64,000 nt of DNA from Macquaria australasica (GCA_005408345.1 SEMN01000221.1:253001-317000), one strand, 5' to 3'. Shown: positions 36,406 through 50,056, counted from the stretch's first letter. The notes: generated by a model from the sequence alone, not told the origin. A program made the numbers and translations.

Positions 36406-37710
36406 TGTCTGATGTGAAACAGCCGGACCGCAGAGAGAGAGAAAACCCAGAGCCAGACGGACACAACCAGAGTGGGAACACAACGCGGACCAAGAGGCCC
36501 CCATCTGCCACTGTGCACTCACATAACGTTTCATGGTGCTGAACAGACGCATTCAGGGTGAACTCTGGACAACGTGCTCTGTGCTCTAACTGAAGATGTT
36601 GAGATGTGCAATACACACACTCTCCTTCTCTCTCCATCTCCCCTCTCTCTCTCACACACACACACATACAATCATTGTGTTTTTCATGCAAGGGGTTCTT
36701 AATGCACTTTGGGCTGCCAGACGATTTTAAGCTTTGTTTTTGAATGACAGACAGGGTATGAGGTCAGCAGAATAAGAACAGCGCCTCCATCCTTACAGCC
36801 TCTCAGGGTGGGAAATAGCCTGGACAGCAAGATTGGGTCCTAAATTGTGTCCACAGTGTGTGGCCAGACCTTCCACGTGAAGTTCAGACACTGGGATTCA
36901 CATTAAATTACCAGGTTGTGATTTGAAACATAAATCAACAGAGCTGTTCAAAGTAAAATATCACGCTGAGGCTATTACTTAATGTGTCGGCTTGAAAATG
37001 TGACAGGGTTTTTTTTTTCTGTTGCCTAAAATTAAAGGTAACTTGATCAGTGGAAGTGGACGTCAGCGAGGCCACGCTCTTTACATCCATCACACCTTCT
37101 TCATCTTAATGAGGAATGTGTGTTGTTATTATAATTGCCTAAATGAAAAATGTGCACTCCTTTCACTGAATTGTATTTTCCAGTGCCCCTGAGAATTATT
37201 GGCATTTGGTGCAGATGACACAAAAGATAAACAGACCAAGTAGCAAGCTATATGCAACACACGTTTCCATACTCAAATACTTTTTTTCAAAATTTGTTTA
37301 GATGGATGTTTTCCGATTTCTTTATCATTTTTAAAAATGATGGCTGCCAGAATTGCTGCTGCTAAGATAATTAGAGTTGGTCCTCCAAAGTTGGTAGTCA
37401 AATTCCGTTAACTTGATGGGAAATAATTGAAGCAGTTAGAAATGAAGGGAGAATTGCACCATAGTCAGGACAACTTCAGTAAGCTTTGCATGAATGCCAA
37501 AAATACAACAAAGTGCCAACAATTTTGTAATCATCTTTTAAAAGATGAATTTAACTTATGATGCAATATTTCACATCTTTCTAAGCAAAGGTCATAGCTG
37601 ATCACTTGATTTATTTATCTGACGTGTAGCTTGTCTATACCAGGTGTGCCAATAATTCTGAATACTGTGACACGATGGATCAAAAGTGACACTGGGATGA
37701 TAGAAGAACA

Positions 37711-37716
37711 AATAAA
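37711..37716 (+). terminator. dbndd1: Candidate dbndd1 poly(A) signal (AATAAA)
   Basis: AATAAAAGTC followed by a G/T-containing stretch, about 1.3 kb after the dbndd1 stop. The intervening 36406-37710 would be the 3' UTR, with CT/CA runs at 36618-36665. Confidence 0.5.
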
Positions 37717-40027
37717 AGTCTTGAAAAAAAGTATGTTTTATCGCATAATTTATTAACTACACTTTGGAAAAGCAGCCTCATTCTGTACTGTGTGGCGAGC
37801 ACATATGTTTTTAGTGTCACAGTATTAATTTACAGTACTGTGTACAAATCTGTGGTCTTCCTGACATAAAATGAATTGGTGCAGGATCAAAAATTTGGCA
37901 GTAGGTTAACAATAAGTTTTGTGTCCACTGTAGATACTGTTTTCATGCCAGTATCAATGAAAACAAAGGCTAAAATAAGGTTTGCATACGACTGTAGCAT
38001 GTTTTATTTGACACAAATGCTGGAATAAAAATGAGATAGACACAGAATTCTGATTTTTAGAAATTATATTTTCCTGAAAGAGAAACTGGGCTGATAAAAC
38101 AAAATAAAAAGACTGGAAATAAAAAGGCAGACCAGTGGGGTATAAAAATTGTTTAATATTGGTGTGAGCCGAACATTTTAGATGTTTCATTTGTTTGGAT
38201 ATCTCAGTGTAAAATCAATAATCCTCACTGACATGTAAAAAAAAAATTCATCAAGCAAAAACAAGAATAGTGCATTGTCAAGCAGGTACAAAACACACAA
38301 TATCTTTCATGCACACTGATATACAACCAGCCTGCTCACCATGTATTGTTTTTCAAAATCTGGATTGTAACACCAGCCAAAGATGTTCCAGTGACACGCT
38401 GGTCCTTTAACCATCTATTGGAAAACCTGCTTCAATGTCTTAAAGGGCCCACACTGCTCATACTGCAAGGCATTAATCAGTTCAAGTACATTTTTATATT
38501 AAACCTGTTTACTCAGCTCAGAAGCTACTGGCTTAACCATTACGACACTATTAACATTAAGATAACAGTGTGTAACCAGCCCTACTAGGATTGGTCCTCA
38601 GATACCTGAAATGAGAATGCTACATGAAGTTATCTAGCTTAACTTACTTGGCTCACAATTAGGGAAAACATAAGCCACAGCTGACTGAAAGGATGATTTT
38701 CTGAATAACGTGAATAATGTTGGAGGAGGGTTTCAAGGTATTGAGACGAAGAAGGCCACCCAGTCCATCCATGGAAAAGCCAATTAACCCTCTCTTTGCT
38801 TTGAACCCTCACTCATTTGTGTTATTGTGAACTACAGTAAAGCACAGAACGGCCTGGAAGTCATTTCATATGATTAACAAGACATAACTTGCATAACCAG
38901 ACTGTTGTGTGAGTATTGTGACCAGTGAATTGTCCAAAAGGATAATGTTATTTTAAGAGGCAGTTAAGAATACAAAGACTGAGGTAGTGTGAGTGAGTGA
39001 AGAGTTAAAAAAACAACCTAAAGTACATGTGATGCAATAACGTTTGTAATATCAGTGCACAAACCAAATTTACAAACACAGAGTTTTAACAGCTGCCTTT
39101 ACTGATAAATTAATGAGAACCAGGTTGACTAGGGTTGAAGTCTGTAATGGGAAAATGTAATAATGTATTCAAGTTGAAACACAACGTCCCAGAAATGTAA
39201 GAATGTCTTCATTGTACAACAATGTGAAGAAAGATTTATAACAGTCAAAAGTACATTTGAAATCTTAAACATCTGAGAAATGAGAGAAGAAACCTGCTTT
39301 TCCCTCTCAGGGAAAACACATTTTAAATGTTTCACTATCAACACAATGAAGTGGTGGCTGAGACTGGAAGCATTCTTATTAGATTTAGAGATTCATGGAA
39401 ATCTCTAACATGGACTAAAAGAATAAGCATATGAAAATTGAGTAAGGTTAATTAAGGGCAATGAGCCTCAGTATAAAAGATCTCATATGATAACCAGCAC
39501 ACATACGCACCACAACTGATGTAGCTGTCACATATCAACTAATTCTGAATTTAAAAAGCAGATTTCATTTGATTTCTGTTTTTTTTTTGTAACTTCATAA
39601 CTTACCTGACCATGACTACCAATTATTCTGTGGTATGTTTGTCAGTGTCATTGCACTGTAGGACTGCGTCAGGGTGTAGAAAGAAAAGTGTGGAAGGCAC
39701 CTCCAGTGAAATGTAAGCCACAGACTGCCCTCTTCACACAAGCCTTAGCTTACCGACTTTTAATTCCCCTAACAATCAAATGATGAGTACTTTTTTTTGG
39801 ATTCCTGCTGGAATAATAAAAGCTACAATAAAAAAATTGCAAATTGCATAATTTAGGCCATTTAAGACCTGTGCAACACATCACTATCCCTCCCTTTGCA
39901 GCTCCCCCGTGAGATGACAGGATGTTTTCAGAGCCCTGACAGGCTGCAGTCTGGACCAGATGGTGCTGCACGTGAGAAATATTCACCTGAATCCAGTGGA
40001 ATATTTGCCTTAAGGCTGTGTGTCCAC
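37717..40027. other. Tail-to-tail region dbndd1 / afg3l1
   Basis: AT-rich DNA between two convergent genes; part is afg3l1 3' UTR. Minus-strand poly(A) candidates are ATTAAA at 39764-39759 (265 bp after the stop), and AATAAA at 38008-38003 and 37754-37749. No gene recognised. Confidence 0.5.
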
Positions 40028-43000
40028 CTACAGGTAAAGGGCTGATTTGCTTTGACTGTTTTTTCTATCCCCTTTGTTCTTGTTCCAGTTCTTTAGCCCT
40101 TGAGGTAGAGAGGTGTCCTCCTCTAACTCCCCCAGCCCTTCGACAAACTCCTCATATGATGACTTCTCTTGAAAGGGACGAGTTCCCAGCAGCTCCACCA
40201 TGTCGGCCTTGTCTAGAATCTCCTTTTCTAGAAGACGTTTCGCCACCTGCAACACATGACCAATAATAGTAAACAACAAGCATTTTAATGACGATGGCTA
40301 ATTCCATCATCAGTAAAAATGTGTTACTGATCGCAAACGCCAAGAACAGCTTTTCGCCAAGAACACAAGTAGTAGTTACACCTAAGAGTAGTAGTAATAG
40401 AAGTATTTATTCATTTTTAAATAAATAAGGTATTTGAGGTTAGCCATCTTCCTCACAATTCTTCCAACCAGTTTTTGAAAATGCTAATGCAGTAGCTGCA
40501 TCACACTGTTCAGTGATCTGCTCTGGAGTACGAGACTCTTTATCTTTACCTCTCTCAATCCTTATCGTCTTTCTAATCGTTCTCTGGACAGTGATAACAG
40601 TTCTCACCTTCTCCACCATTTCTTTCTTATCGGTGACGAGCTGAAGTGTTCGCTGGAAGGCAGCATCTATAAGCAAGCGGACCTCCTGGTCTATAAGCTG
40701 GGCTGTAGGTTCACTGAAGGGTTTCTCAGTTACTACGTCACCCTGCTGAGGAAGGTCAAAGGACAGCTGACCCACCGCCTCGTTCATTCCAAACTGTACA
40801 ACCTAAAACGTGAAGAGAAATGAGCACTGTAGGTCAAATGAGAAACAGTGTTTCTTCACTTCAAACCAACCCATGTGCCTTTGTTTTGGTTACAACATGA
40901 TTCTCTGACTAACAAAATGTGCTAATTATGCAAAACGTGGCGATTACCTGTGCATAGGCGGACTGTGTGACCTTCCTGAGGTCATCCTGCGCCCCCGTGG
41001 TGATTTGACGAAAGAAAACCTGCTCAGCCACTCGACCCCCCAGCATCATGCACATTCGGTCAAACAGCTGCTCCTGGGTGAACAGGTACTGCTCCTTAGG
41101 CAGATACTGCACATAACCCAAACCTTTCCCTCTGGGAACAATGGACACCTGAGGGAGTACATTGTAATCAATCTAATTATCAATATAACCATTTGTGATT
41201 GCAGAAGGTAAAAACAAAGAATATTATGCAAGGGCTGCAGAAGAACTCACATAGTCAAGCAGCAGTGTGGGAGAAAAGAAGTGGTCTGAGTACCTTAAGT
41301 AGGGGGTCTGCATGCTCTAGGAACCACCCCGCCACAGCATGTCCGGCCTCATGATACGCCACAGTAGTCTTCTCTGGAAGCTGCAGTACCTGAGTGTTTT
41401 TCTCCAGACCTGAGAGCAACAAGGATATTTTACCAAACTGTTTTGAACAAGCAGTAAGTTATCAGGGTTGATGTGTCTTTCAAGCACACAGCAGATACAC
41501 GTATCTTTGCGTAATGCATGAAATCACACTAAGTACAGAGGAATCAAATCCCACAGGTAAGTCTCATTGAGATATATTAGGATACAATGTAAGCTACTAC
41601 ATAAGTTCACATTTATAAATCAATATAAAATATTAATCAATATAAACTAATAGTATATATGATCAAAACTTTATATTACAGACATATGTAGCACAGCTAA
41701 CCACCTTAAGACCATTTACTACTAACTAACTTGATTAAGGTGAATAACTTATATCCAACAGTCATTCTATGAATACTGTCATAATATCAAGTGTTAATAA
41801 ATTAGGTTACTTGCCTCCAATAACTCTGTCGACTGCCTGCTCAAAGTGCTTAGTGCTGATATGTTGGTCGAGGTGACGTGCAGCTATTAGAGCGGCCTCA
41901 TTACACACATTAGCAATATCAGCCCCTGAGACACACAACGACCAAGTTAGACTGTGGTGTGATAAAAAAACAAAACAGCAACAGATACAGAAGACAAACT
42001 GTATGATCCTTTTAGAGCCAAAGCTGTGTGCAGACATGCTAAGATGAACACATATCTCTTGTTCTTACCAGTAAAACCTGGGGTTAGTGCAGCTAACTTC
42101 CTGGCTAAAGCCTCTACTTCTATACTGGAGTCCAACTTCAGAGGTCTTAAATGCACCTTAAAGATGGATGCCCTGCCTTTAATATCTGGTGGGCCTGTAA
42201 AAAAAAAAGAAAAGAAAACAAACATAACAGGAATTTTATGTTTCAGGACATCATCTTTTTAAAACAAAAGAAGGATAAGAAGTGAGCAAAATAAGATTAA
42301 AATAACTGTAGCTGCAGAAGTAACAACATCACACAAGTGTTAGACATAATGCATCCAACTTTGTCTGGATGTTTAAAATACATCAGTGTGTTGACTCAGC
42401 TTCTGAACCTCATGAGGATGTCACATTTACAAACCTTACAGAGCCTCATTCAACTGGTTCTCATAACCAGTTTGCTCTTTTACTGCATTACAGGTGTTCA
42501 TGTCATACAGCTAATTTTCAAGTAACGAAACATTAACAGCCAACAGATAGCTATAGACACCAAGATTGTCTATGCACTTTGGATTACTTCAAGTCAAACT
42601 ACAACGGCATTAAAGAGGAGGTGAAGGGTGTCAGCTATAGAAAGTCAAATTTATTTAAAATCCTGTGCTTCAAACTCAGCAGTAAAGTGCAACATTGAAA
42701 GACATTGCAAATCCTGTAATGGCAAAGGGCTCCCCCGTACAGCAGCACTAGCTCTGACAAGGGGAGGACTGTTTTCATGGGCAAGCCAAGTCATAAGGTC
42801 AATGACACTCATCTTGAACAGCCTCTCAAAAATGTGAATATTCTGGAGCTTATCTCTGCAGGTCTGCTCTTAAACTGACAGCTCTGAGGTTGACACAACG
42901 GTAGTCGAGAGCGTGTGTAGGAGTATTTGAAGGACCCATTAGATCTGAGTCTTTAAGCAATGGTTAAACTTGTGGCCTTAACATAATGCATTATTCATGC

Positions 43001-46000
43001 CGGTTTAAGCCACACTTATTTTTGTTCAGTGTTCATAATGATGTAACAAGTTATTGAACTAATTACTGATCAAGCATGAATTAGTAAGGTGACTGTTTTT
43101 TAAGCAACTTAATCTGACCAATACAGAAAGACTAAAGGAAAGAGAACAGAGAAACTCAGCAACACAGAGAGGGACGGTGTGTCCTGCCCCTCATGTTGGC
43201 CTCCAGTCATCTAATCCTTCTTTTATTGAAAGCCATGTCTCTCATTTTGACCCACTTTTCTTTGTCAGAGAGAAAACGGCCCTGCCCACCATTGTCCAGC
43301 ACTGCTGGCGTAAAGCAAACTACATCTTAGCAGGCAGAAAAAGATCAACCATTTTAACCGCAAAGATAAAAGCGCACAGCATGCAACATGCACTTTTAAT
43401 TACATAACAAGTGAACAGGCACCAAAAAAAGAACAAAAGCAAATCTAATAGGCTTGAAGCTAATTTTTATGGAAACCATACAGTAAGTTCAAGATATGAG
43501 TGTCAGTGAGATCCAGCTCAGCACCTCATCTGAAGCAGGCATAAAGACTAACAAAGTTAAATCTGGGTCTGCATGCACATTAGTGCCACTGAATTGCATT
43601 TGCCTAGTGTTCAGTACTAGACTACTGAGGTGGCATGGTAACACATTCATGCATCAACATGGAATTATATAACACCAGAGGGGAAGAACAGGAGAAAAAA
43701 TGGTTTCCTTCAAAACAAAAACTGCATCACAGCAAAAGGAAAAGTCAGCCTGGCTATTTGGGATGATTTCAGGGGCAACATGTAAATGCAGATCACTCTC
43801 CACTTGCAATAAGTGGTCAGGCATAAGTGATCTACTGCAGCAACAAGAGCGCAAGGAGGTTGGCTGTTTAAGGAAACCAACTAGACAATCTTGACAGGGA
43901 TAAATGAGGATGTAGAGAAAAGATTTAGAGCGTGCATAAAAAATAAATGTCATTAATTGAAGCCTGTTCTCAGGCATCCAGGTGAGAGCAGGGAATTATA
44001 AAGTTAGAGAGGAGACAGCTGGAATGCAACAGAGGCAGACCTCAGATGAGTGCTATACTTTACCAATATATATATGCCGATCAAAGCGCCCAGGCCTCAT
44101 CAAAGCTGGATCCAGGATATCAGCTCGATTGGTGCCAGCTAAAATGACCACGTTTGTGCTACTGTTGAATCCTGTAATGACAAAAACAAATAGCGCACAA
44201 ATATCTCATGACATATTGCACCAGGAATGGCACAAATGTTCGAACACTGAAAGAGATAACATAAATGCCTACCGTCCATTTCCACCAGCAACTGGTTGAG
44301 GGTGTTTTCCTGCTCGCTCTGGCTGCCAAAGTCCCTCCTGCCTCTCTTCCTGCCCACTGCGTCGATCTCGTCGATGAAAAGGATGCAGGGGGCATTTTTT
44401 CGAGCTGTGGCAAACATATCCCTTATCTAATATAGACAGAGCAGAGATTTATAAATCAGTATTCATTACTGCTGTATTTAGCATAATTTCCTACAGTGTT
44501 ATTATTCAAACATAGACAGCAAAGCAAAGGTAGACTGTCCTCTCTGTTTGTATCTTCGACATAACAATCCATAGAATTATTGTGTTTACAGATGATGATG
44601 ATCATTCAGCTTCCAGACTCCTTGGCAGAGTCAAGAGGCATTTAGCCTAGTACTGACCCTAGCTGGGCCCACGCCAACAAACATTTCCTGGAACTCTGAG
44701 CCGTTTACAGTGATGAATGGGACGTTGGCCTCTCCTGCAGTGGCCTTAGCAAGCAAGGTCTTGCCAGTACCCGGTGGACCCGATAATACTGCACCCTGAA
44801 AACGAAGGTGTTACTTAATGATCAATACAAATCACTCCACGAATACTTCACCAAGTGGAGAAATTTCCCACTTCATTTTCAGCCCATACTCTTATGCTGC
44901 AATCCTTTATGATATACAGTATGGCACACCTTTGGGATCTTGGCTCCTATGTGCTGGTACTTCCGCGGGTTCTTCAAGAAGTTGACAAACTCCAAAATCT
45001 CCAGTTTGGCCTCCTCACAGCCTGCAACGTCCTTGAATCGAACACCGATGTTGTCTTTTATTATCTTGGCTTTGGATTCACTCATGCTAAAGGGGTTTCC
45101 CTGCCCCCTACCTCCACGACCTCCTGCCATTGGTCCCTGCCGCGTGGCAAAAAGTAAAAAGCCAACCAGCAGTAAGGTTGGCAGAACGCTGAAAAGGAGT
45201 GTCCTGTGGGGGAAAGAGAACGAAGCTCAGTTAGGCCAGTATCAACACGGGCAAACCCAAAATGCATAAAGGTCACTTCAATAAGAAAGTTGCTACTTAT
45301 CAGATGAAATTCTCACCCATCGCTTTCACTGCTGTAGAACACAGGCACTTTCTGTGTGGAGTCCAGACCCATCTCTTGCTGGGCCATCTCCAGATTGTGC
45401 TCAAATGAGTCAACACTGCCAATGTTGAACCACAAATAGCTCTGAAACATACAACAGAAAACATATAACATGCAGTATCCAATATACTGTATATGCTTAT
45501 TCACTTTAAACTTCAAAGCAAGACTATTACTTTTTAAAGAAATAACAAGGAAGAAATAAATTCTTCCTCTTACAAATGAAAATAAGCAATAAATCGCACC
45601 TTTCATCGCTCCTTTCAATGCACTCAGGATTTTTGCTGCTACAGTCTTACTTGGTCAGGTAGGACCAGTAGCTAATATTAGCAAACTCTTGGACATGAAA
45701 GTTCATTTTGACCTTGGAGACTGTAGTTTGACCAAATGATCTTAACTCAGAATAGCATTTTCAACCGCATCTTATGGACATAATCTGTGGATTGGATTGG
45801 CTTGGATTGGTGGCAAGTGTACATTATAGACTGCAGGCCGACAGTAAAACTAACTCATTAGAACCTCGGACTGACCAACAGAGTGACCTATATACGAAAA
45901 GCAAAAGGACATAACAGCATTTCCATGCAACTAACCACATCTGATGTTTTCACTCCGTGGGCAGGAATGACTTTGACGTATTGTTTGTTGACAACCTCCA

Positions 46001-48856
46001 GGTGATCCACCTGTGAGGAGAGCACAATAACCAATTCGTCCACATGGCATCAGAAACAAACATGCAGATAAAAGACACCCACATTCAGAAGATACCAAAA
46101 CTAAAACTCTCGCTGCCTCTTACCAAGCCTCTGCTCAAGTAGTGATGCACCAAGTCCTTCCAGGAGATCTGGACCCCCGTCTCTCGGAAATAAAAGTACA
46201 AAAAAGCTGAGGTCATGCCGGCTGCGCCGATTGCAAGGTTCCGAACAACTTTTTCATCCCAGGGAAAATCCTCCTGTTGGATAAAATAAATGTTGTAAGA
46301 GAGAGGAGGCAGACTGTGTCAGCATGCCACTGAAAAACAAGCCACTGCAGTATGCTGCCTCTCACAACAACTACGAGCACCTTTTTAACGGTAGAGTGTG
46401 ACTAGTACGGTACTACATGTTTTAAGGAAAATATCAGTTTTAACGTTTGAAATTTTGAAAATCTGACAATATATCAGCTTTCATTTTCTAACATAAATAC
46501 ATAACATTTTTGATAAGAATGCATTAAATTTCACAACTAAAGAAATGTGACCAAGATATGTAGTGGGACATTTGACAGTGGAAAGAGAAATAACTATCAT
46601 CTACTATAACTATATAATTCAATAAGGATAATATTATAAGAGTATTATAAACCTGAATAGTCTTTTATGTGACAAATTATGGAGAATGCAACTTTAACTT
46701 GCACTAATGAGTAAAGTCAGGCTTAGATATTACCTTAAAAGATCTCAGATTCCAAGAATTTTAGTAAACATATTCCACTGTATTAGTGTTTGTGTGTAGT
46801 GCATTTTAATGAGACGCATTAACAACCTGAAAAAATAAAGAGTTGTCTGTAAAATTCTGGCCATGATTGGCACCTGAAAGCGTGTCCACCAATGTGATTC
46901 GTCCTTTTTCCCTCCTCTTCGTCTTTCGTCCCCATCATCATCTGTGTCCCGCCCTTCACTTACAAGAGATTCTTGCTCTTTGGTATTTTCATCTAAACAG
47001 TAACAGAAAATCAGTCATACACTGCAGAAGAACTGAGAACAGAGGATGTACAAATGCTGCTTGTGACGATGACTCAGACCTTCCTCACCTTCAGCTGATT
47101 TGTTGACGCCAGTGCTTTCTTCACTCTTTGGGAAAAACTTTTCAAAACCTAAACCAATTCAAAAGGACACACAACAACAAAAGACTTGAGTGCAAATGGC
47201 TCACATTGCCCGTAAAAAGATTTAGGTCATCGTGTGCACTAATTTAGAGGTACGTTACCTCTCGGTGGTTTGTTTGAGCTAAGTAACCGAGCGAGTGGGA
47301 AGCTGTGTTGATATAATCCTCCACATCTCCTTTGGATCAGTGACGTCTTCTGAAATAGATATACTGTATGATTAATATGTTAGCAGTGAAGGAAGGGCCA
47401 TTAAAAAGAAACACGTGGAAAAGAAATATACAGCAGAAAGGCATTAATTCATCATGCCATATGTAATAGATGTTGTTACACCTCATGTAAAATGGTAGAC
47501 AGATGATCCACAGTCCCATGGTATCTGCAGCTGTTATGAATCAGTCACACACAGACTAGCTTTCATGTTAATATGAGAAATCTGTCCTACTACATGTTTT
47601 TTCCAAATAATATTTTTTACAGTATTACTGAAATCTCATTATGACCTGGGCATACTGGACTGTGTTGCCTGCAATATTATGTTTATTTGACTTAAAGTTT
47701 ACTGGCATCTTTTGATAATCGAGTTTAACACATCTTTACTCAGATATATCTTGATATGTAAACAAAGTGTTTGTTGTGTGTTTATTTAAAAAAAAGAGCA
47801 GCTAACACAGTATTGTCAGATTTTTATTATTCTCAAGTATCAATAACAGGTTTTGTCTTTTAAAAATGTCCAGTATCAGTCTTGCTGTAATGATGAATCC
47901 CAATCAAACATTTTGCAGTTGTGTGGAAGAAAGACATATTTTAGCCACTTCCAAAAGCGTTTGTAAGCTTTAGGAATAATTTCACCTGTGTTTGATATGC
48001 ACAGGTAAGTAAACACCATGTGAGCTTTATAGCAACTGTTCAGTGTCGAGTATAAGTGGATTAACTGCAACAGTGTTGTAATGACATAATGACATTAGTT
48101 TAACCATTACTGCTTAGCCTACTATACACACCAATACCAAGATATCTGTAATAACGCAATATCGGCTGCTAATATCAGCATGCCAATGTGTCGGTCCACC
48201 AGAGAGAAAACAATCCTACAAGAATTATAGCCTACAGTACAAGGATAGTTTTAAAATAAAGCAAAACTCAATGTCTTACATAAGTTGACTACTTTTAGAT
48301 GCCAACTCCCGCACACAAGCGAGTTGTATTTCTAATCTGTTTGATGAACCTATTTTAAAAAGTAGGCTAAATACAACTGAATGAACACACAAGCCGGGAC
48401 ACGCCCCCCTCAAACAAAACATTATGAAACTGGGGAAACCGACTTATAAACTAAACATTATCAAACGGGAATGTCGTGATAGTAGGCTACAAACAGAGGA
48501 AAGATACATAAACAGTGCTGCAGTGTGTTTGTTTAGAGGTTTTAGGGGGTCTGCTGTCTGTACTGAGGGACACTGTGTGCTTTCCCACGACAGAAATACA
48601 GAAATACAGTCACACAGGGCCCCTGTAACACTCAACGAAAACAACAACTTTATGCTTTAGTTTGCATTAATCTATTTTGAGAAAACCGTAGCGAGTTTGC
48701 ATTATATCAAGAACAACAACAATGTCACCGTACCGACGCGAGTGCGACGCTGTTGCGAAAAGTGGCTGAAAATGTGGACAAGTCTCGGCTCCACGTCCGG
48801 ACCGTCCGAACCCGGTTCCGAAAGTGCCCGACACTCACAGAGAGCAGCCCCGCCAT
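40028..48856 (-). CDS. afg3l1: AFG3-like protein 1, mitochondrial m-AAA protease subunit (17 exons)
   Basis: Exons on the minus strand: 48839-48856, 47259-47349, 47089-47148, 46874-46992, 46124-46273, 45936-46010, 45317-45441, 44930-45203, 44658-44795, 44273-44426, 44064-44171, 42069-42194, 41815-41925, 41294-41409, 40948-41148, 40608-40802, 40028-40246. They total 2280 nt, 759 residues, with every phase closing. An Arg/Leu/Ser-rich N-terminus lacking acid residues (1 to about 35) looks like a mitochondrial presequence. Transmembrane helices lie at about 108-125 and 214-234, flanking the intermembrane domain. The AAA module has Walker A GPPGTGKT (310-317), Walker B ILFIDEID (365-372) and arginine-finger motif MRPGRFDR (426-433). 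The M41 zinc protease has HEAGH (536-540) and a probable third ligand in TTGAQDDL. It should form hexamers with AFG3L2/paraplegin for inner-membrane quality control. AFG3L2 is the main alternative; the dbndd1/def8 neighbours favour AFG3L1. Confidence 0.94.
41813..41814 (-). other. afg3l1: Non-canonical GC splice donor, afg3l1
   Basis: The exon ends GTTATTGGAG and the intron starts GCAAGT. Only this GC donor gives the conserved VIGG|LEK frame; the GTAACC four bases on would shift it. It is a typical strong GC-AG donor (AG|GCAAGT). Confidence 0.87.
42195..44063 (-). other. afg3l1: afg3l1 intron 11
   Basis: A 1.87-kb intron between the second-region-of-homology exons; the largest in this gene. 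It contains no recognisable repeat or coding exon. Confidence 0.75.
47350..48838 (-). other. afg3l1: afg3l1 intron 1
   Basis: A 1.49-kb intron after a first exon with only six codons. Nothing recognisable inside; the promoter-proximal end (48700-48838) is GC-rich with several CpGs. Confidence 0.75.
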
Positions 48857-48952
48857 GTCAGCTACTTTCTCTCCGCTTCACTGGACTGGAGCCATGAAGC
48901 ACCCGTGGATGTAAGAGAACCGTGCGCCCGAAGTCAACAACTGCCAGTCATA

Positions 48953-48960
48953 TCGCGAGA
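48953..48960 (-). promoter_or_regulatory. afg3l1: TCGCGAGA core-promoter-type element of afg3l1
   Basis: TCGCGAGA, eight of ten bases of the palindromic TCTCGCGAGA element found in vertebrate housekeeping promoters, lies about 100 bp upstream of the afg3l1 ATG. The surrounding 48700-48960 is CpG-containing. No TATA box is seen, consistent with a housekeeping mitochondrial gene. Confidence 0.45.
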
Positions 48961-49689
48961 TTTCAGTTACAAAAGAGCAGTGCGAGGTTTGAGGTCTGGG
49001 ACATTTTTGCCATGAACTCAGTCTGAAAGGCAGATTTTTCTTTTACAGTTATTTCCCCAGGGAAAATAATCTTTTTGCATCCATCCCTGGCAATCAGATG
49101 TCCAACATTTATTGCGGGACATCTGATCGTGTGGCCGGTGGTCATAAACTTTCCACCTCCACGTGCAAAATGAAGTGTAGACTAAATACACAGAGTTTTG
49201 ATGGTGGTTGAGATGTGATCATTGAATGCATTTTGTGTCCATGTGATCCACAGTTTAGTCCACACTGACTTCTGTTGTGCTGACTGTGTGAAGAGTTTTG
49301 AAAAAGTGAACTCAGTATTGAGAGATGTTTGTTTGTTTTTGGGGTTTTTTCAAGAGCCAACTTTATAAGACACGAGTATATTATTAGTGGGATCACTGGG
49401 TTCATTCTGTACTAATGCAGCAGTCTGAGACAAGAATTCCTGTTTATTATGGTGCTATTATTTTCAACTGCGTGTTACCTATATATTTGGTATTTTGAAT
49501 CCTCACATTACATAATGACTGGATTTGAACTTGGATTCAGTTATGCAGGACTCACTGTATTTGCATAATGTTGCATAATGATTGGCGGAAATTCAAGTCC
49601 TCGACCATTTCTACACTTTGCATTCACTTGCTTTCTCACGTGGACATGACTGATCCAGATGTTCCCACTGTTTCACTATATAGCCTAAC

Positions 49690-49835
49690 CAGTGGTGAAA
49701 AGTAAGTAATAAGTACATTTACTCAAGTACTGTGGCCAGTTTTGAGGTACTTGTACTTTACTTGAGTATTTCCATTTTCTGCTACTTTATACTTTTACGC
49801 CACTACATTTCAGAGGGAAATATTTATTGCTACGA
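49690..49835. mobile_element. hAT-like non-autonomous repeat fragment
   Basis: Starts CCAGTGGTGAAAAGTAAG and continues with TACTTGAGTATTTCCATT and CTGCTACTTTATACTTTTAC, text that recurs thousands-fold in teleost genomes. The CAGTGGTGGAAAG-type start is a hAT-like terminus. Only one end is visible. Confidence 0.65.
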
Positions 49836-49839
49836 TTAG

Positions 49840-50056
49840 TAAATTATTAAATTGACTGATCGACAGAAAATTAATCAGCAACAATTTTGATAACCGATTA
49901 ATCGTTTTGAGTCAGACATTTGAAGATGTCACCTTGGACTCTGGGAAACTGGGATAGACATTTTTCGCCATTTTCTGACATTGTATAGACCAAGCGATTA
50001 ATCGAGAAAACAATCGGCCAATTAATCAATAATGAAAATAATCTTTAGTTGCAGCC
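49840..50056 (-). mobile_element. 'TAGGGCTGCAACTAA' hAT-like repeat fragment
   Basis: Read on the complement it begins TAGGGCTGCAACTAAAG near 50056 and continues with ATTATTTTCATTATTGATTA and repeated CGATTAATCG-type motifs, a well-known teleost dispersed element. It abuts the previous fragment, suggesting nested insertion. Confidence 0.65.
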
